Source: Pachyseris speciosa
Lineage: Eukaryota; Cnidaria; Anthozoa; Scleractinia; Pachyseridae
Direction: 5' to 3'
Length of the DNA: 64,000 bases
NCBI GenBank assembly: GCA_016490735.1
Contig: JAEMWC010000082.1
Coordinates: 1,297,501 to 1,361,500 of the forward strand
Positions 34,761-46,348 of this stretch are shown one piece after another (positions within the stretch are counted from its first letter, which is position 1; every line of letters starts with the position of its first letter). The position numbers and the translations under genes were made by a program. The notes beneath the pieces are model-generated. The model saw only the letters and a program-made list of their open reading frames with translations. It was not told the origin of the DNA and made no database searches.

Positions 34761-35321
34761 AAGCAAAAGCAAAAGCAATTTCATGATGCTTTAGAGCCTG
34801 AAATTGTCCTTATCTACCATTTTACACAAAATTTAAATGCTGCACGCCCTAGATTTCAAATGTGCAGAGCTGTGGGCTTCCAAAAATTGTTTTTTCTCAC
34901 GGGAAAGCCTTGTAGTTTATGACCATGCAAAGTTAGTTTATTGAATTGATGAACACCAAGAATCCATCATTACACCAATTTGTGCACTTTGGTAGTCACA
35001 AGAACTAGCTTTTCAGCTCTCTATAGCCATAAAAACATTCCCACCCCACCTACACTGTACACTGTACCTCATGACAGTTCTGAATTCTGTAGTGCATATT
35101 TTTTATTCTCAATGTCTATCAGTGTTACAGTACATGTAAATTGCAAATGGGACTTAATTTTATGTGAATATAAGCCCATGTTCACCCAAAAGGTCTTGCA
35201 CATGTTTGTTGTTCTATATAACACTAGTCTTGTACAATGTACAACATCTCTATTGTTCATTCTTGCAATTCGATTGGTTTACCAGACTCTTCCCACTGAG
35301 TCCCAGTGGCAATTGACGACC

Positions 35322-35368
35322 TCGTTCCCAGGGTCAGGGGACGGGAAGGAGAGGAACCTGGGAACGTT
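35322..35368. repeat. CCTCGTTCCCAGGG foldback family, copy 2
   Basis: CTCGTTCCCAGGG and CCTGGGAACG pair around GGGGACGGGAAGG; related to 28125-28190. Confidence 0.55.
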
Positions 35369-36098
35369 TGCATCAAACGTAGAAGAGTTCCATGGGTATA
35401 AAACGGCAAAAGTTCTAAAGAGTATACGCGGTCGCTCGATGTTCTTCAAAATCTGCTTCCACAAAATACAAATTACGCAGTCGCTCGATGTTCTTCTTCA
35501 AAATTAAATCTGCTGCCACAGTTCCACAGTCGTCAAAATTACAAATAATGTCACATAAAATGCATAGATACGGAAGGTATTAAAGCAAAACGAAAACAAA
35601 GTGTTTCTGGGTCAAGATGAAACCGCGAACATTTGAGACCGGAAGTAGCTCTGACTAAGCTCTAGTTGATGGCTACCAACGCTGAGGTTGCAAAATTTGC
35701 CGACTAACGTTACCCAAGCATAGTTGAAGCACACTTAAAAGAAGTATTCTTACCTTTACAAGAACAGAATAGTCCAGAAAGCGAGTCGCAATGTGGCAAC
35801 CAAAGGTGAAACGCGACAGACAGTCAACCGATCGGTGACCAGCGTCGCGTGGAAAGACGAAGTGAGACGGAGTAGAGCCCAGTCTTCTCACGCCAACTCA
35901 GTGCAATTGTAAAATTAAAACGAGGAATGGACTTAAGGAAATTAAACGATAGCACACAAGGTGCTAGTTTGACCGAGGTAATTAAATCTAAAAACTATAA
36001 TACTTAATGGATAATATATAAATCAATACTAAAAAGAAAGACTTAACAGCTGAAAAGTGAAATCTGGTCATTTCGTCTCATGCTATTTCCCTCTTAGT

Positions 36099-36129
36099 CA
36101 TAATCATTATCATTATCATTATCATTATT
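36099..36129 (+). repeat. (CATTAT)n microsatellite
   Basis: Four to five CATTAT units. Confidence 0.85.
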
Positions 36130-36186
36130 TTACTTCACTTTCTTACTTGTCCACATTTATCTTCTAGGGCCAGAACGAAACCATGG

Positions 36187-36187
<1 letters not shown>

Positions 36188-36252
<65 letters not shown>

Positions 36253-36276
36253 CATCGAACATTATTATTATTATTA

Positions 36277-36319
<43 letters not shown>

Positions 36320-36320
36320 C
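36188..36320 (+). repeat. (ATT)n microsatellite
   Basis: Two pure ATT blocks separated by ATCATCGAAC. Immediately after it, GGCTAAACGCACAAACACTAGACAG repeats a motif found at 4170-4220. Confidence 0.95.
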
Positions 36321-36619
36321 CAACATCGTGTTTGTCAAGCAAAATCATTGTAGGGTGGCTAAACGCACAAACACTAGACAGAGTAAGCCACAGAACCTTT
36401 CATTTCCCACGACCATTCAACGGACGACGGACGACGGACCCGATAAAAAATGTTGTCAGCACAAGCGTTATCGCGATCAATCTTTCAGATCTTTCCTTAG
36501 CCACTGATTACAGTGAGGCCCGAAAACATACAGCGCCTTCCATGACGGATACTAAACCAAGAGAAGTCGAAATAGTGCTAATCAAAGTATTCGATCTAAA
36601 GAGGACCTGGTCGTTTACC

Positions 36620-36935
36620 TTTGGTCAACAAAACCCGAAAATTCCGGTTGGAGATTCAAATGGTACAGATCATTCCACCGGAAAGATTCCGGAAAGGATG
36701 GAAAACCTCAGACGTATTCCTCTTTTTCCATTCCAACCGAAATAACCGGAAAATTTCTGTACCATTTGTCAAACCATGCTTGTTCCGGTCCGTTTATGTG
36801 CGCTTTTCGACCGCCTTGACGGAAAAAGCCAGTACCATAGGGAGCGTTCCGTTTATAGACTTCGTCTCGGTCCATAAAAACGCTAAAAAAAGAACTTAGC
36901 CAATATCCCGCCATCTTGACCTCACGCTTGGCCAA
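36620..36935. repeat. Dispersed repeat cluster (GGTACAG.. and GTCTCGGTCCA.. families)
   Basis: GGTACAGATCATTCC at 36662 and TTCTGTACCATTTG at 36755 are partly inverted. 36860-36935 is the reverse-orientation copy of 18655-18740. The open frames across this stretch are repeat-derived. Confidence 0.55.
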
Positions 36936-37554
36936 TAACCCATATATCGTGACCGAAAAAGCTTGGTCAAAAAAGGATTTATTATATGACTCAAAGGACG
37001 CTCTATTAAAAGACAGCAAAACGTAGGACGAACGGGCTATCCCGAGCGGTCAAGATGGCTCCATCTTGACCTCGTGGGTCACTCCAATCACAGCAGGAGA
37101 ATTGATTCATCTTGACCGCTTAAAGAGCCAGTCATATAATAATGTAGTTTATATATTGTGCTAGTAAAAGTAGCGTATTATGCCTGTAGCACTGCTCCTT
37201 TTTTGGGCCAAATTATGCAAAAATTATGCCCGTTTTTCTAAATTATTCTACTGTTTTTTTTTTTAAAAACCATGGCAAATAAGTCCAAAAATACATTTTC
37301 TTTAATCAGAAGCCGTTTATTCTTGTTAGCTACATATATCCTTTTTCGTGTCCGTTTATCAGTGGTTTTCACTCTTGAAAAATTCTTTTTTGTAGGTTCA
37401 ATTAACTAAGCATTTCCAAACAACGTTCAGAGGACTATTAAAAGTGTTCTTCAAAAAAAACATCGCTCGGCTCTTGGCGAGAACTAAAAAATGTAGTATA
37501 CCGGTATACAATGTGCGATATCTCGAAGAGCCAGAAATAGAAAACCCGGTGCCA

Positions 37555-37765
37555 AAAAATATACACGAGTTTCCGTGCGAAACCGTTTTGCGGAAACGCA
37601 ATGGAAACATTTTTTCACGTTTAAGCTAACGGAAACGCTTCGTAAACGCGAAACCTTATGACCATTTTCCTCTACCAAGTTTCCCGTCGTATCCGTCTTG
37701 CGGAAACGTAACTGAAACATAAACTATAGGGTTTCCGTCACTTATCCGAATCACGGAAACGCCTT
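37555..37765. repeat. GCGGAAACG-rich subrepeat cluster
   Basis: GGAAACG or its complement occurs about eight times, with variable 15-40 bp spacing and mixed context (tgcggaaacgcaatgg, taacggaaacgctt, cacggaaacgcc). Confidence 0.55.
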
Positions 37766-37842
37766 ATTTCATCCTGTGACTGTTCATGCTCCGAACTTCT
37801 TTCTTTCTCCAAGAGAGCTGTTAGTTTTCGGAATATAACAAT

Positions 37843-38349
37843 CAGGGGCACCCTACGAGCCAAATCAACCAAAAGCTGTAGAAAGGCATTTTTAAGCACC
37901 TTATGGTGTTTGAAGTCTCTTTAAATTGATGTTTTCATAAGCTAGAAGAAGTTGATCTGTTCTTATTCCCTAGCTGAAGTTTTATTTGTCCGAAAAAGTT
38001 AGGGAACAAAATCTTCCTTTGAGAAAACGCAAGCTGAAATCAACTTTCCACGAACTTTCTAGGGAACTGTTTTCTTTCCGAAACTGCTAGCTGACGTTTT
38101 TGACCGTCCACGAACTTTCTAGGGAACTATTTTCTTTCCGAAACTGCTAGCTGACGTTTTTGACCGTCAAAAACAGCAATTACGACCTTTCCGAAAACCT
38201 CAGGAGCTATGATTTCCCAACTGCGAATCTTTTAGGCCACGTTTTAGTTCCGAAAATCAGAGTGCACCCTTTAATCGACGCCGAAAACCCAAGGCGAATT
38301 ACCCTCCACCGAACAGATATCTGCCGAAACTTGTCGTTGGGTGCCCCTG
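37843..38349. mobile_element. DNA element with CAGGGGCACCC ends and 6-bp duplication
   Basis: CAGGGGCACCCTACGA and TCGTTGGGTGCCCCTG are inverted termini. AACAAT flanks both sides exactly. The interior has an exact-length 60-bp tandem pair (38048-38107, 38108-38167, one mismatch seen) and CCGAAA motifs throughout, with no transposase. Confidence 0.85.
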
Positions 38350-41030
38350 AACAATGAAGCAAGGCTGATACTACGAGAAAAAAAGTTGACTTTGCGAGAC
38401 ACCAACACGACTGAAACTCGATAAAGTAGGGCTGCAACCATGGACAGCTGTTTCGTCGTTTTCGTCAGCATGGTGTAGTAGATTTAAAAGACGCCAGCTT
38501 CAATGCGAGCGCCAATAAATTGCACAATGAACCCGTTCACGATATCAAGTCCAGAACCTTGGACCCTCTTGCCATCCGAGCCACGCGTTGCCACACCGCG
38601 TGGATCCAAGTGTCACGATGGCGTCTCGCATCCTTTGCTTATTACTTTTACTTGTAAGTTTTCACTCGAACGGGCTGGCATAGCTAACGCCATTTTGTAG
38701 CCGTAACCTATGAGAGGTATTGGAACCGATATGGTTTTCCATGGACTTCAGGTTCCAGTGCACCCTTGTCCCAGGCCTCCATTTACGGCGTATAGCGTAA
38801 AATTGGGATTTGGGAATCAATGTGCCTGTGTAAACTGAAAAATGATCCGATAATTATCAAAATATACGAATTACGTGTGAATTACCTACTTTTTAAAAAT
38901 AGGTCCGCAATGCGTGGCTCCGCATGAGGGGCTTACGAAGTTTAGCTGCTTCGATGGGAAGCTGACAAATTATTAGCAGGTATCTATGTTTCTACTAGTT
39001 GAGCTAATGTGTGATTATGGTTAGATATTGTGCCATATTGTTCCTGTCAATCAATAAAACAAGATAACTAGCTATAGACCATTTTCCACTTTTTCAAAAT
39101 GAGGTTGCACATGTGCAAGTTCATGAGAAAATCTAATGACTGGATCTTACGTAAGCGTCATAAAAGTGAAATTTTAGGGTTTCTTTTAATCATTAGCGTT
39201 GCCATGGAAACAGACGAAAGTGGCAAGGTTGGTCGTTAATAAAAATCTTTCACCATTACATTTTAACTTTGGCAAGTTTCAACTTCTAAAAGGGTCTGAA
39301 TGGGGTAACCAACTAGCGACAAACGGCGATAAATATAACTGACCACCGACAAAACGGGAAAAAAAATTACCGATTACTCACAGGAAAGCATTAATCGACA
39401 ACCGACATGGTCCGACATTATGAGGATGTTTGTATTCGGAAATAATGCGTAATAGCTTTTTTTTAACATGCCAGTAGTATTTTGTACGATTTGTTTCTAG
39501 CTTAGGAAATGTCATCCATTTCACCAGAGGTTTCTCCTCCTTTTCGGGGAGGAGCGCAGGCTCGTTTCCGAACAGCGGCTTGTAATCGAGTGCTGCAGTA
39601 TTTTCACTGCCTGTTCTGACTGTTCGCCTGTACATTGTTTTGTCAATTGTATTTCATAAATGTTGTTTTTTCAAGGAAAACAACCTCTTGAATTAAATTG
39701 TTATTTGTTCAAGAAACATAAGCAATATATTATTCTTGATTTCTAGTTTTTATGACTTGGGGGCCCTGTGGAAACAGGGCAAAAGTTTCTTTCCTAGATT
39801 TTATCATGCTCCACTATAGGGATTTTTTAGTACTTTTAGTATGTTGGTTAAGAAAACCATCTTAGCCTATGGACTCTGAAAAAAATTATGTTGCAGTTTG
39901 TTTTTGAGCAGGGCCTACAACAGATTCCCTGGATAATTAGTCTATTCGTGATGACTGTAGGGCTAGTCACACAACAGTCACGCAAGAAACCAGTGACAGG
40001 AAGCAACAGATGCATGACTGGGCGCTGCATGTGGTGTGATCTCGTCTTGATTTTGCTGCGGCTGGCTTTCATATGTAGCTCGATTATTTCACTAATTTGA
40101 AGGTATGGAAAACAACTTCTTGAGGTTGTGAATAATGAAGGTTTCCCACATATTAATAATACATGCATGTATGACAGACGGCGAACATGTCTACTGAAAA
40201 TGCAAATGATTGCGAACGTGTCTACTGGAACTATTATCAGCTTTCTTAGTTCTAAATGTGTGAGGCTGTTCGGAAAGCTTGCTCGTGAGCAAATTTTTAG
40301 TCGTTTAGTTACGAATAATTTTCATATTTATATAATTTTTGTCGTCGTTAAATGTTGATTATTTTTGCTCTCTCACTGTTTTCTGTTCTCTACATGCATG
40401 CAACCTCAAAATTTGCAAAAAGCAAATTTGGGAATTCAATTACTTGCCTTACAGCTCAATCCAACTTGGTAGGTAAATCAAAATCGTTTGGTTTCTTAAT
40501 GACTTTCCCCCGTGGTTTTGGTCGGGAGAAGTTCTGAAGTTGCTCGCTGATTTTTACCTCCCAGCCATAGATGACAGGCTTCCAACAGTTTATCAAAGTC
40601 AACATACTGCACCACTCAAGCTAGTGCAATGTGTATATAGCATTGTACGATGACAAAAATATTGTTAACTTAGCTGGATGAATTAAGACCCTGAATGACC
40701 TTCAGTTCATCTTTAAATACCATTTAAATGTTAAACTATTATTAGCCAGCTACTCAAATAAACTATAAGTATATCATTTTATTATTTCTCAGAGCAGGTT
40801 GGGCTGTCGCAAGTAATTGGTAAATTCCTTTAGTTTGGCTTTTCTATCTTCTGTAGCTGTCTAGTAAAACTTATACTGGTCAAGGCTGTGACAAATGAGA
40901 AGCAAAATGACATGCTTGTCATCACACATTTTTGCCTCCCTTAGTGGAACTGGCTACATGCATTTGCACTGAATTCTGATCATTTATTATTAAAATCATT
41001 TGAAGTTATTGTTCAGGCCCAGCCAGGGGT
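38350..41030. other. Gene-free stretch
   Basis: No supportable exon or bounded element. It contains a solo ATAGACCATTTT motif near 39075 and ordinary AT-rich DNA. Short frames at 39378-39635 and 39848-40168 show no motif. Confidence 0.4.
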
Positions 41031-41034
41031 TTTG

Positions 41035-41512
41035 GGTATACGTTATCTAGAGCCATTTTAATTCAGGTATACGGTATTTTTATGTTACAATTCTGGTATA
41101 AAGTATCTGGTTCTTCCTGAATTTTAGGTATTCGGTACACAGCCATGAATGTAATGCTACAAGATAATTTTAGGTATTAAGTATCACACATTTTTCAATT
41201 TTAAGGTATATTGGTATCTCATCCTTAAAAGGGGTTGGATTTCACAATTAAGATGCCAATATAACTGAAGTGATTTACAAAAAAAGAAAGTAAAAGTGGA
41301 AAGTAGAAGTGGAAAAGGGGGTTGGATTTCACAATTAAGATGCCAATATAACTGAAGTGATTTACAAAAAAAGAAAGTAGAAGTGGAAAGTAGAAGTGGA
41401 ATGAAATGCTACAAGTTAATTTTAGGTATTAAGTATCACACATTTTTCAATTTTAAGGTATATTGGTATCTTATGGGAAAAAAAACTGGGTATATTGGTA
41501 TCCCACTACCAA
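41035..41512 (+). repeat. Nested direct repeats: GGTATTCGGTAT units and an 89-bp tandem pair
   Basis: Degenerate TTTAGGTATWMGGTAT units recur about every 40 bases. An approximately 89-bp block starting GGGGTTGGATTTCACAATTA occurs at about 41226 and 41318. A flanking block with TAGGTATTAAGTATCACACA occurs at about 41171 and 41423. The 89-bp block occurs a third time at 42437-42520. Confidence 0.8.
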
Positions 41513-41623
41513 CCTGGCCAGGCCTGATTGTTGTTGGATAGAGTTTTGCCTTACTTTTCCTGAGCGCTCACTTAAAAGCTGCCTTAAGAACTTGCAGTTG
41601 ATGGCTTTTCTTTTCTTAATGTT

Positions 41624-42180
41624 GCCCTGTTGGCTCAGTTGGTAGAGCACCAGACTGCTGAGCTGATGGTAGCCTCCTTTGCAGCCATTGTTTGTGTTGG
41701 TCCTATTCTCTCTCCCCGCCAACGTCTGCTGAACCGAGCCAGACATTCCATTCCCATAATTGTGTCTGAGTATCCAATCAGGAGGAAGAATAGAACAAAC
41801 ACAAACAACGGCTGGGAAGGAGATTACAGGAAGTTAGCCACCAAAATTTACAAGCCATAATGTGATTGGTCAGTTCCTGGGAATGGAATGCAGATATTGC
41901 TGGTATGGGAAGGGAGAATAGGACCAACACAAACAATGGCTATGGAGGAGGCTACGCTGAAGGCTGCAGGTTCAAACTTCATACCCAAGGGCAGTGGGCA
42001 GTGGGCAGTGGGCAGTGATGTTAAGCTGTCGGCCTTGCCTGACTTCACCTCCACATGTAGAACTGGAAGGGGATGTAAAAGAACCTGCACACTGCTTGAA
42101 AAGAGTAGGTGCTGTGGTTTGACCCCTACACACATCTCAGGGTTGGGCAGAGGCTGGGTGATCAGCTGACCACCTGTCTC
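41624..42180 (+). mobile_element. tRNA-derived SINE split by a MITE
   Basis: GCCCTGTTGGCTCAGTTGG then TAGAGCACCAGACTGCTGAG is a tRNA-like head with an A box. The B-box side (GCAGGTTCAAACTTCATACCC) lies at 41963, after the 287-bp insertion described separately. The body continues with GATGTAAAAGAACCTGCACAC and CTTGAAAAGAGTAGG, sequence typical of a SINE body. A GGGCAGT unit is repeated four times at 41991-42017. Confidence 0.75.
41669..41955. mobile_element. MITE inside the SINE
   Basis: GTAGCCTCC with CCATTGTTTGTGTTGGTCC at the left pairs with GGACCAACACAAACAATGG and GGAGGCTAC at the right. GCTGATG and GCTGAAG flank it (one mismatch), and removing it joins the two SINE halves. Confidence 0.8.
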
Positions 42181-42436
42181 CTCTGTTGGTAATAGAAACC
42201 TTTTGTAGGCTTATGCATCTTAGAAACTTCCTAGGAGGCCCTGTGCACCTCTAGGTAGGTTTGGATGAGGATTAGCCTAGGTGGAGGGGGTGGGTGGGTA
42301 GTTACAGGTGGTGATACTCAGGTAACTTTGAAGACAACACTGTGAAAACCACTTTCTTTCCCATCAGCTTATACTTATAATATTTACAAAGTATACTTGC
42401 TATTATTTTGTGCCTGGCACAAGATATCACAGATTT

Positions 42437-42520
42437 CACATCCTTAAAGGGGGTTGGATTTCACAATTAAGATGCCAATATAACTGAAGTGATTTACAAA
42501 AAAAAGAAAGTAGAAGTGGA
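42437..42520 (+). repeat. Third copy of the GGGTTGGATTTCACAATTA block
   Basis: It matches 41219-41300 with the preceding CATCCTTAAA included. It lies about 1.1 kb downstream, after the SINE, suggesting the SINE and its surroundings sit inside a local duplication. Confidence 0.75.
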
Positions 42521-42960
42521 AATTATTTCTGCAAGTTAGGTGATTAATGAATTTTATTGTTTTAGTTAATGTAACCTAAATATTCAATGCATGACTCACA
42601 TTCATTTGCCCTCTTCATGCCCAGTGGCACCTAAGGCTCATTCAGTGGATGTGCACCACCAATTGATCACTTTATTGTGAAAACGTTCTCTGTTAAAGAA
42701 TATTTACATACATGTTGCCCCATGACCTCATTAGGGGGGGCTTACACCTTAACTCTAATTTCAACATAAAATGATTAACACAGACATGTGACAGTTATAA
42801 ATACATCAAGGTTAGTTCTCCTTGAAATCCTAGGTAATATCAAGTGGTGAACGGCAAATACTATCAGGTTAGGTACTGGTATATACTAATACTGGTCACC
42901 TGTGTTTTCTTGTTTTTTTTTGTTTTTTTTTTTTAATAATAATTTATTTATCAAACATCA

Positions 42961-43969
42961 TTTAACCCATTGACTACCGCAGGTTTTTACATTTTCGGAG
43001 TGATTTTCCACCTATAAACGATGAATAGCAATTCGTGACTCTTTATTTGAACTACCAGGGAAAAGTGGTGCTGTCCTAAGGCACTGGAGGCTCAAGGTTT
43101 CTGAAAACGTCATTTTGACGTAGCTATTTTTTATCCGTGAAGCGACAACAATGGCCCAAGTTGGGTTTGCTTGCGATTTCTGCTAAATTTACAGCCATTT
43201 TTCATCTTTAGCGGCTGCCTGATGAGCATCATTAAGCGTGACGGTAGCTAAGAGTCCACTTTCTCAAAGAATCGAGCAAGGTGATGTACTTTGTTGTTGA
43301 ATTTGGCTTGTTACTCGACGAACTGGGAATTTGGCCGGTCAAACACTTAGTACCTTTGGTACTCGACTATTGATGAATTTCTCGACCTACCGCCACATAT
43401 TTTGGAATTTCTGTGTACTGAAGATGACCACGAGCAGGAAATTTTGGCGGTAGGTCGGAGTGGCTATGTGAAAGAATTGGGGGAAGGAACGGGCGCTGTC
43501 AAAAATTCTCGTTAGTTCCCAGCATGCAATGCGCTCAAGATGTTGAAAATGTCGGGAAGGCCCGAATGCACTGGAACAAAAGGCTGTATCTACGCTCGGG
43601 AGAAGATTATGAACAAAAAAAGTCATTTCTAAGCTAGAAAAAGGACTGAATTTCGTTATGATGGTTGAATTTTTGGTTTTTTGACGAAGATTTCCCTAAA
43701 AAACATGAAGGCAAAAAGGGCATTTTGTTGTTTTCTCTTTACGTTAAAAACGGCCAGTTTCGTTCTTGTCCAAAACTCAAAAAGGCCATTATTTGGTAAA
43801 AATCGCTACGTTTCTTGCATTTATTGGATATCCAAATTTAAAGGGCATTCCATTTCGTGCTCACAACTAACAGTTAAGGCAATATTCGTGCGATTGAGAA
43901 AGTTGCAATGTTTTGAAGCATGGGAGTTTTTTACGGCCGGTTTTGGCCGGCACGGGTGCCAATGGGTTA
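42961..43969. mobile_element. 1-kb DNA element with TAACCCATTG ends
   Basis: The left end TTTAACCCATTGACTACCG and right end CACGGGTGCCAATGGGTTA are inverted. ACATCA lies directly outside each end (42955-42960 and 43970-43975). The interior holds unassigned open frames on both strands with no transposase motif. Confidence 0.75.
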
Positions 43970-44825
43970 ACATCACATTACAATAAACTTTACAATAACA
44001 GGGCGGCAAATAAAGAGGAGGCGAAACAGTCAAAAAGGTGTTTTCTTCTGCTGTTCCACATGATAGCAAACCAACAGAACCATTCGCTACTACAATTGTA
44101 TGAGTTTGTTTTTTTCTTTTGGGTTGTTTCTTTGTTTGCTGGATGTTTCTGGGGTGTAGTCTGGGCCTTTAATTTTTACAACCTTTCTGAGTGTAACAGT
44201 GTGGCCTGATCCATGCCTCTTCCTCTTATTTGTTCCCACACCTCCCATTGTACTGGGTCATTGTTAGTCGTGGCCAGCTTATGAACCGTGAAGTTGTGGA
44301 TGAGCTTCAGGCTGGTATTCCCAAAAATGTGATGTTACCTTCTGCAGAAACTGTTATGCTTCCTTCTTGCTTTGTATATAGCTTTCACCTTCTTTTGTCA
44401 AATTGTATATTAATTTAATGTATGGTTGCATGCCTTACCTAAATGCCTTACATTTATTTGTAAGCATTCATTCTAATTAGTGTAAGGGTATGGTTCCCTT
44501 TATATTAGGGTTCCTAGATCTTTCTGGGCCAAAATTCAAAATGGTTTTATTGGCTAATCTTACCTTTGTCATGGTGTCCAAAAGTGCCCTTTAATTATGG
44601 TAACTCAAGGTACTGCACACATATGCATAAGGAGTGTCAGAAGTGGCATTTATTCTTTTCATGATTGCTTTTACATTTTATTCCAGAATCTCAGTGGCAG
44701 CTTGATTTTCTTTGTACAATTCTGCACAATCAGCCTGTTCTTTGTATGTTTATGTACAGTTGTACAAAAATATATATATTACATAATTACAACTACTTTT
44801 TTAGGCCCGTTAAGAGGGTGGGTGC

Positions 44826-44840
44826 CCCCCCCCCCCCCTC
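44826..44840 (+). repeat. Poly(C) run
   Basis: About 14 C residues interrupted by one T, next to GGGTGGGTG. Confidence 0.8.
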
Positions 44841-45032
44841 CACGGGGTTTACTAGACACCGATGATTAAAAAGAAAGTAAGTTATTACAAAAAAGGTAAA
44901 TGCAAAGTAACTGTAGTACTTGCGTCCTGACTCGATTATTGTGTAGTTTGAAATGAAACCCAGTTTGTTGAACCGTTTTCATTTTATGTCCGCTATGTGA
45001 TCCCCAGAATACTATAGCAATAGTATTGAAAT

Positions 45033-45316
45033 TAATGAAATTACTATAAAAACGTTCACTGGTTAAAAATTTTTAAAAAGAACATGAGCTTTCGGCTCCA
45101 AACCAGTACAGCATTCTTTTTAAACAATAGTAATTGTTTAATTTACACATTTTTACCTTTCTTTTGTCTTCTTATCATTTTTATCTCGCCTTTTCTTGCA
45201 TATATTTTATCATTTCGCGTTCGATTTTTATCCGTCGAAGGCTAGATCGACAGCCGAAAGCTCATGTTCTTTTTAAAAATTTTTAGCTAGTGAACGTTTT
45301 TATAGTAATTTCATTA
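45033..45316. repeat. Inverted-repeat element, TAATGAAATTAC ends
   Basis: The left arm TAATGAAATTACTATAAAAA then CGTTCACT and AAAGAACATGAGCTTTCGGCT pairs with the right arm in the same order at 45250-45316. Arms are about 65 bases and nearly identical around a 150-bp spacer. Confidence 0.85.
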
Positions 45317-46023
45317 TGTCTCATCCTGGCTGCGCTTCAATCTTTAATAGTTTGAAATTGCTCGAAGAAGCCAAAAGAGGAAAGACCCAATACAGCTGCA
45401 AAAGCCTTGAGAGATATGTACCCAAATCTTTACGTCCTCTTGAAGATTAGTTGCACAATTCCAGTCACCATGCAGCTGCGAATATGAAAGGAGCGCAAGT
45501 GTTCTAAGACGGGGCCACATTTACAACAGAGCCAGCATAACTCAAGGAAGGCTCTCTCGTTAACGCGAAGTGGTAGATTTGTTTACCCAGAAGCATTCAA
45601 GGAGGCTTGAGCTTGGTACACGACTCAACGATTAAGGTCCATTTCGACCGAGAAATTTACAAAAGTATTGACATTTTTACGTTTGGTCTTGACTTTCTGA
45701 TTTTCTATGTAACGCCCTTCAAAACACAGAAAATGAAGTCTTGAACGGCCATATTTTTCAAAATTTCCCAGAGGAGCATGCTCCCTGACCCCTCTAGTAA
45801 CTTGCTCTTACGGCGCTCGTCAATTTGAGCCTTAAGCGCTCAAACGCACCTCCCCACGCAAAAACCTGGCTACGGGGCAGTTTTATAAGTGACAAAAAAT
45901 GTGACACATGCATGTGACTTTGACCACAACTGAGCCAAGAGCCATCCATCTCTTTGTAACCCTCCTGATCATACAACCAGATATTACTTGAACCCATTCA
46001 CGTATCCACCTCCAGATTACTGC

Positions 46024-46174
46024 TAGCCTCCAAGCAAGCTCTCTATTGGGGTCTCACGAGAGCGCAAGCCACTAGAGGATTGGGGTGAGGCCTCTCGTGG
46101 CTCGTTTCTCTCGCAGTTTCCACCCAAAATAAGTCTTGTGTGAGACCCCAAAAGAGAGCTTGTTTGCGGGCGAG
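46024..46174. repeat. Hairpin element, AAGCAAGCTCTCT / AGAGAGCTTGTTT
   Basis: AGCAAGCTCTCTATTGGGG with TCTCAC pairs with GTGAGACCCCAAAAGAGAGC and TTG. The inner region has a further CTCGTGGCTCG/GAGCGCAAGCCAC partial pairing. It lies 175 bases upstream of the zinc-finger coding exon. Confidence 0.75.
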
Positions 46175-46348
46175 AATACTGCTTTTTGATACAGTTACAA
46201 ATCTATAGTACACTACGTAGTCGAACAGTCAGTGTAACTGAAGGCCATTCAATGAAGTCTGTTGAAACCAATAACCTATTTTTTGTTACTTAAAAGCATA
46301 AGATGTTTATGTGCCTTTTTCTTTGTTTTGCATGTCCAAGGAACCATA

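Noticed and set aside
34444..34922. Long open frames of Pro/Leu, Thr, Ser/Gly or Tyr/His
   Set aside because: They are translations of the compound CTACCA/CTA/CTG microsatellite in different frames.
36277..36745. Plus-strand ORFs starting in the ATT tract
   Set aside because: They start in a microsatellite and run into dispersed repeats without conserved motifs.
41624..41668. tRNA gene fragment on the plus strand
   Set aside because: The tRNA-like head is followed, after an inserted MITE, by a SINE body; it is a SINE head.
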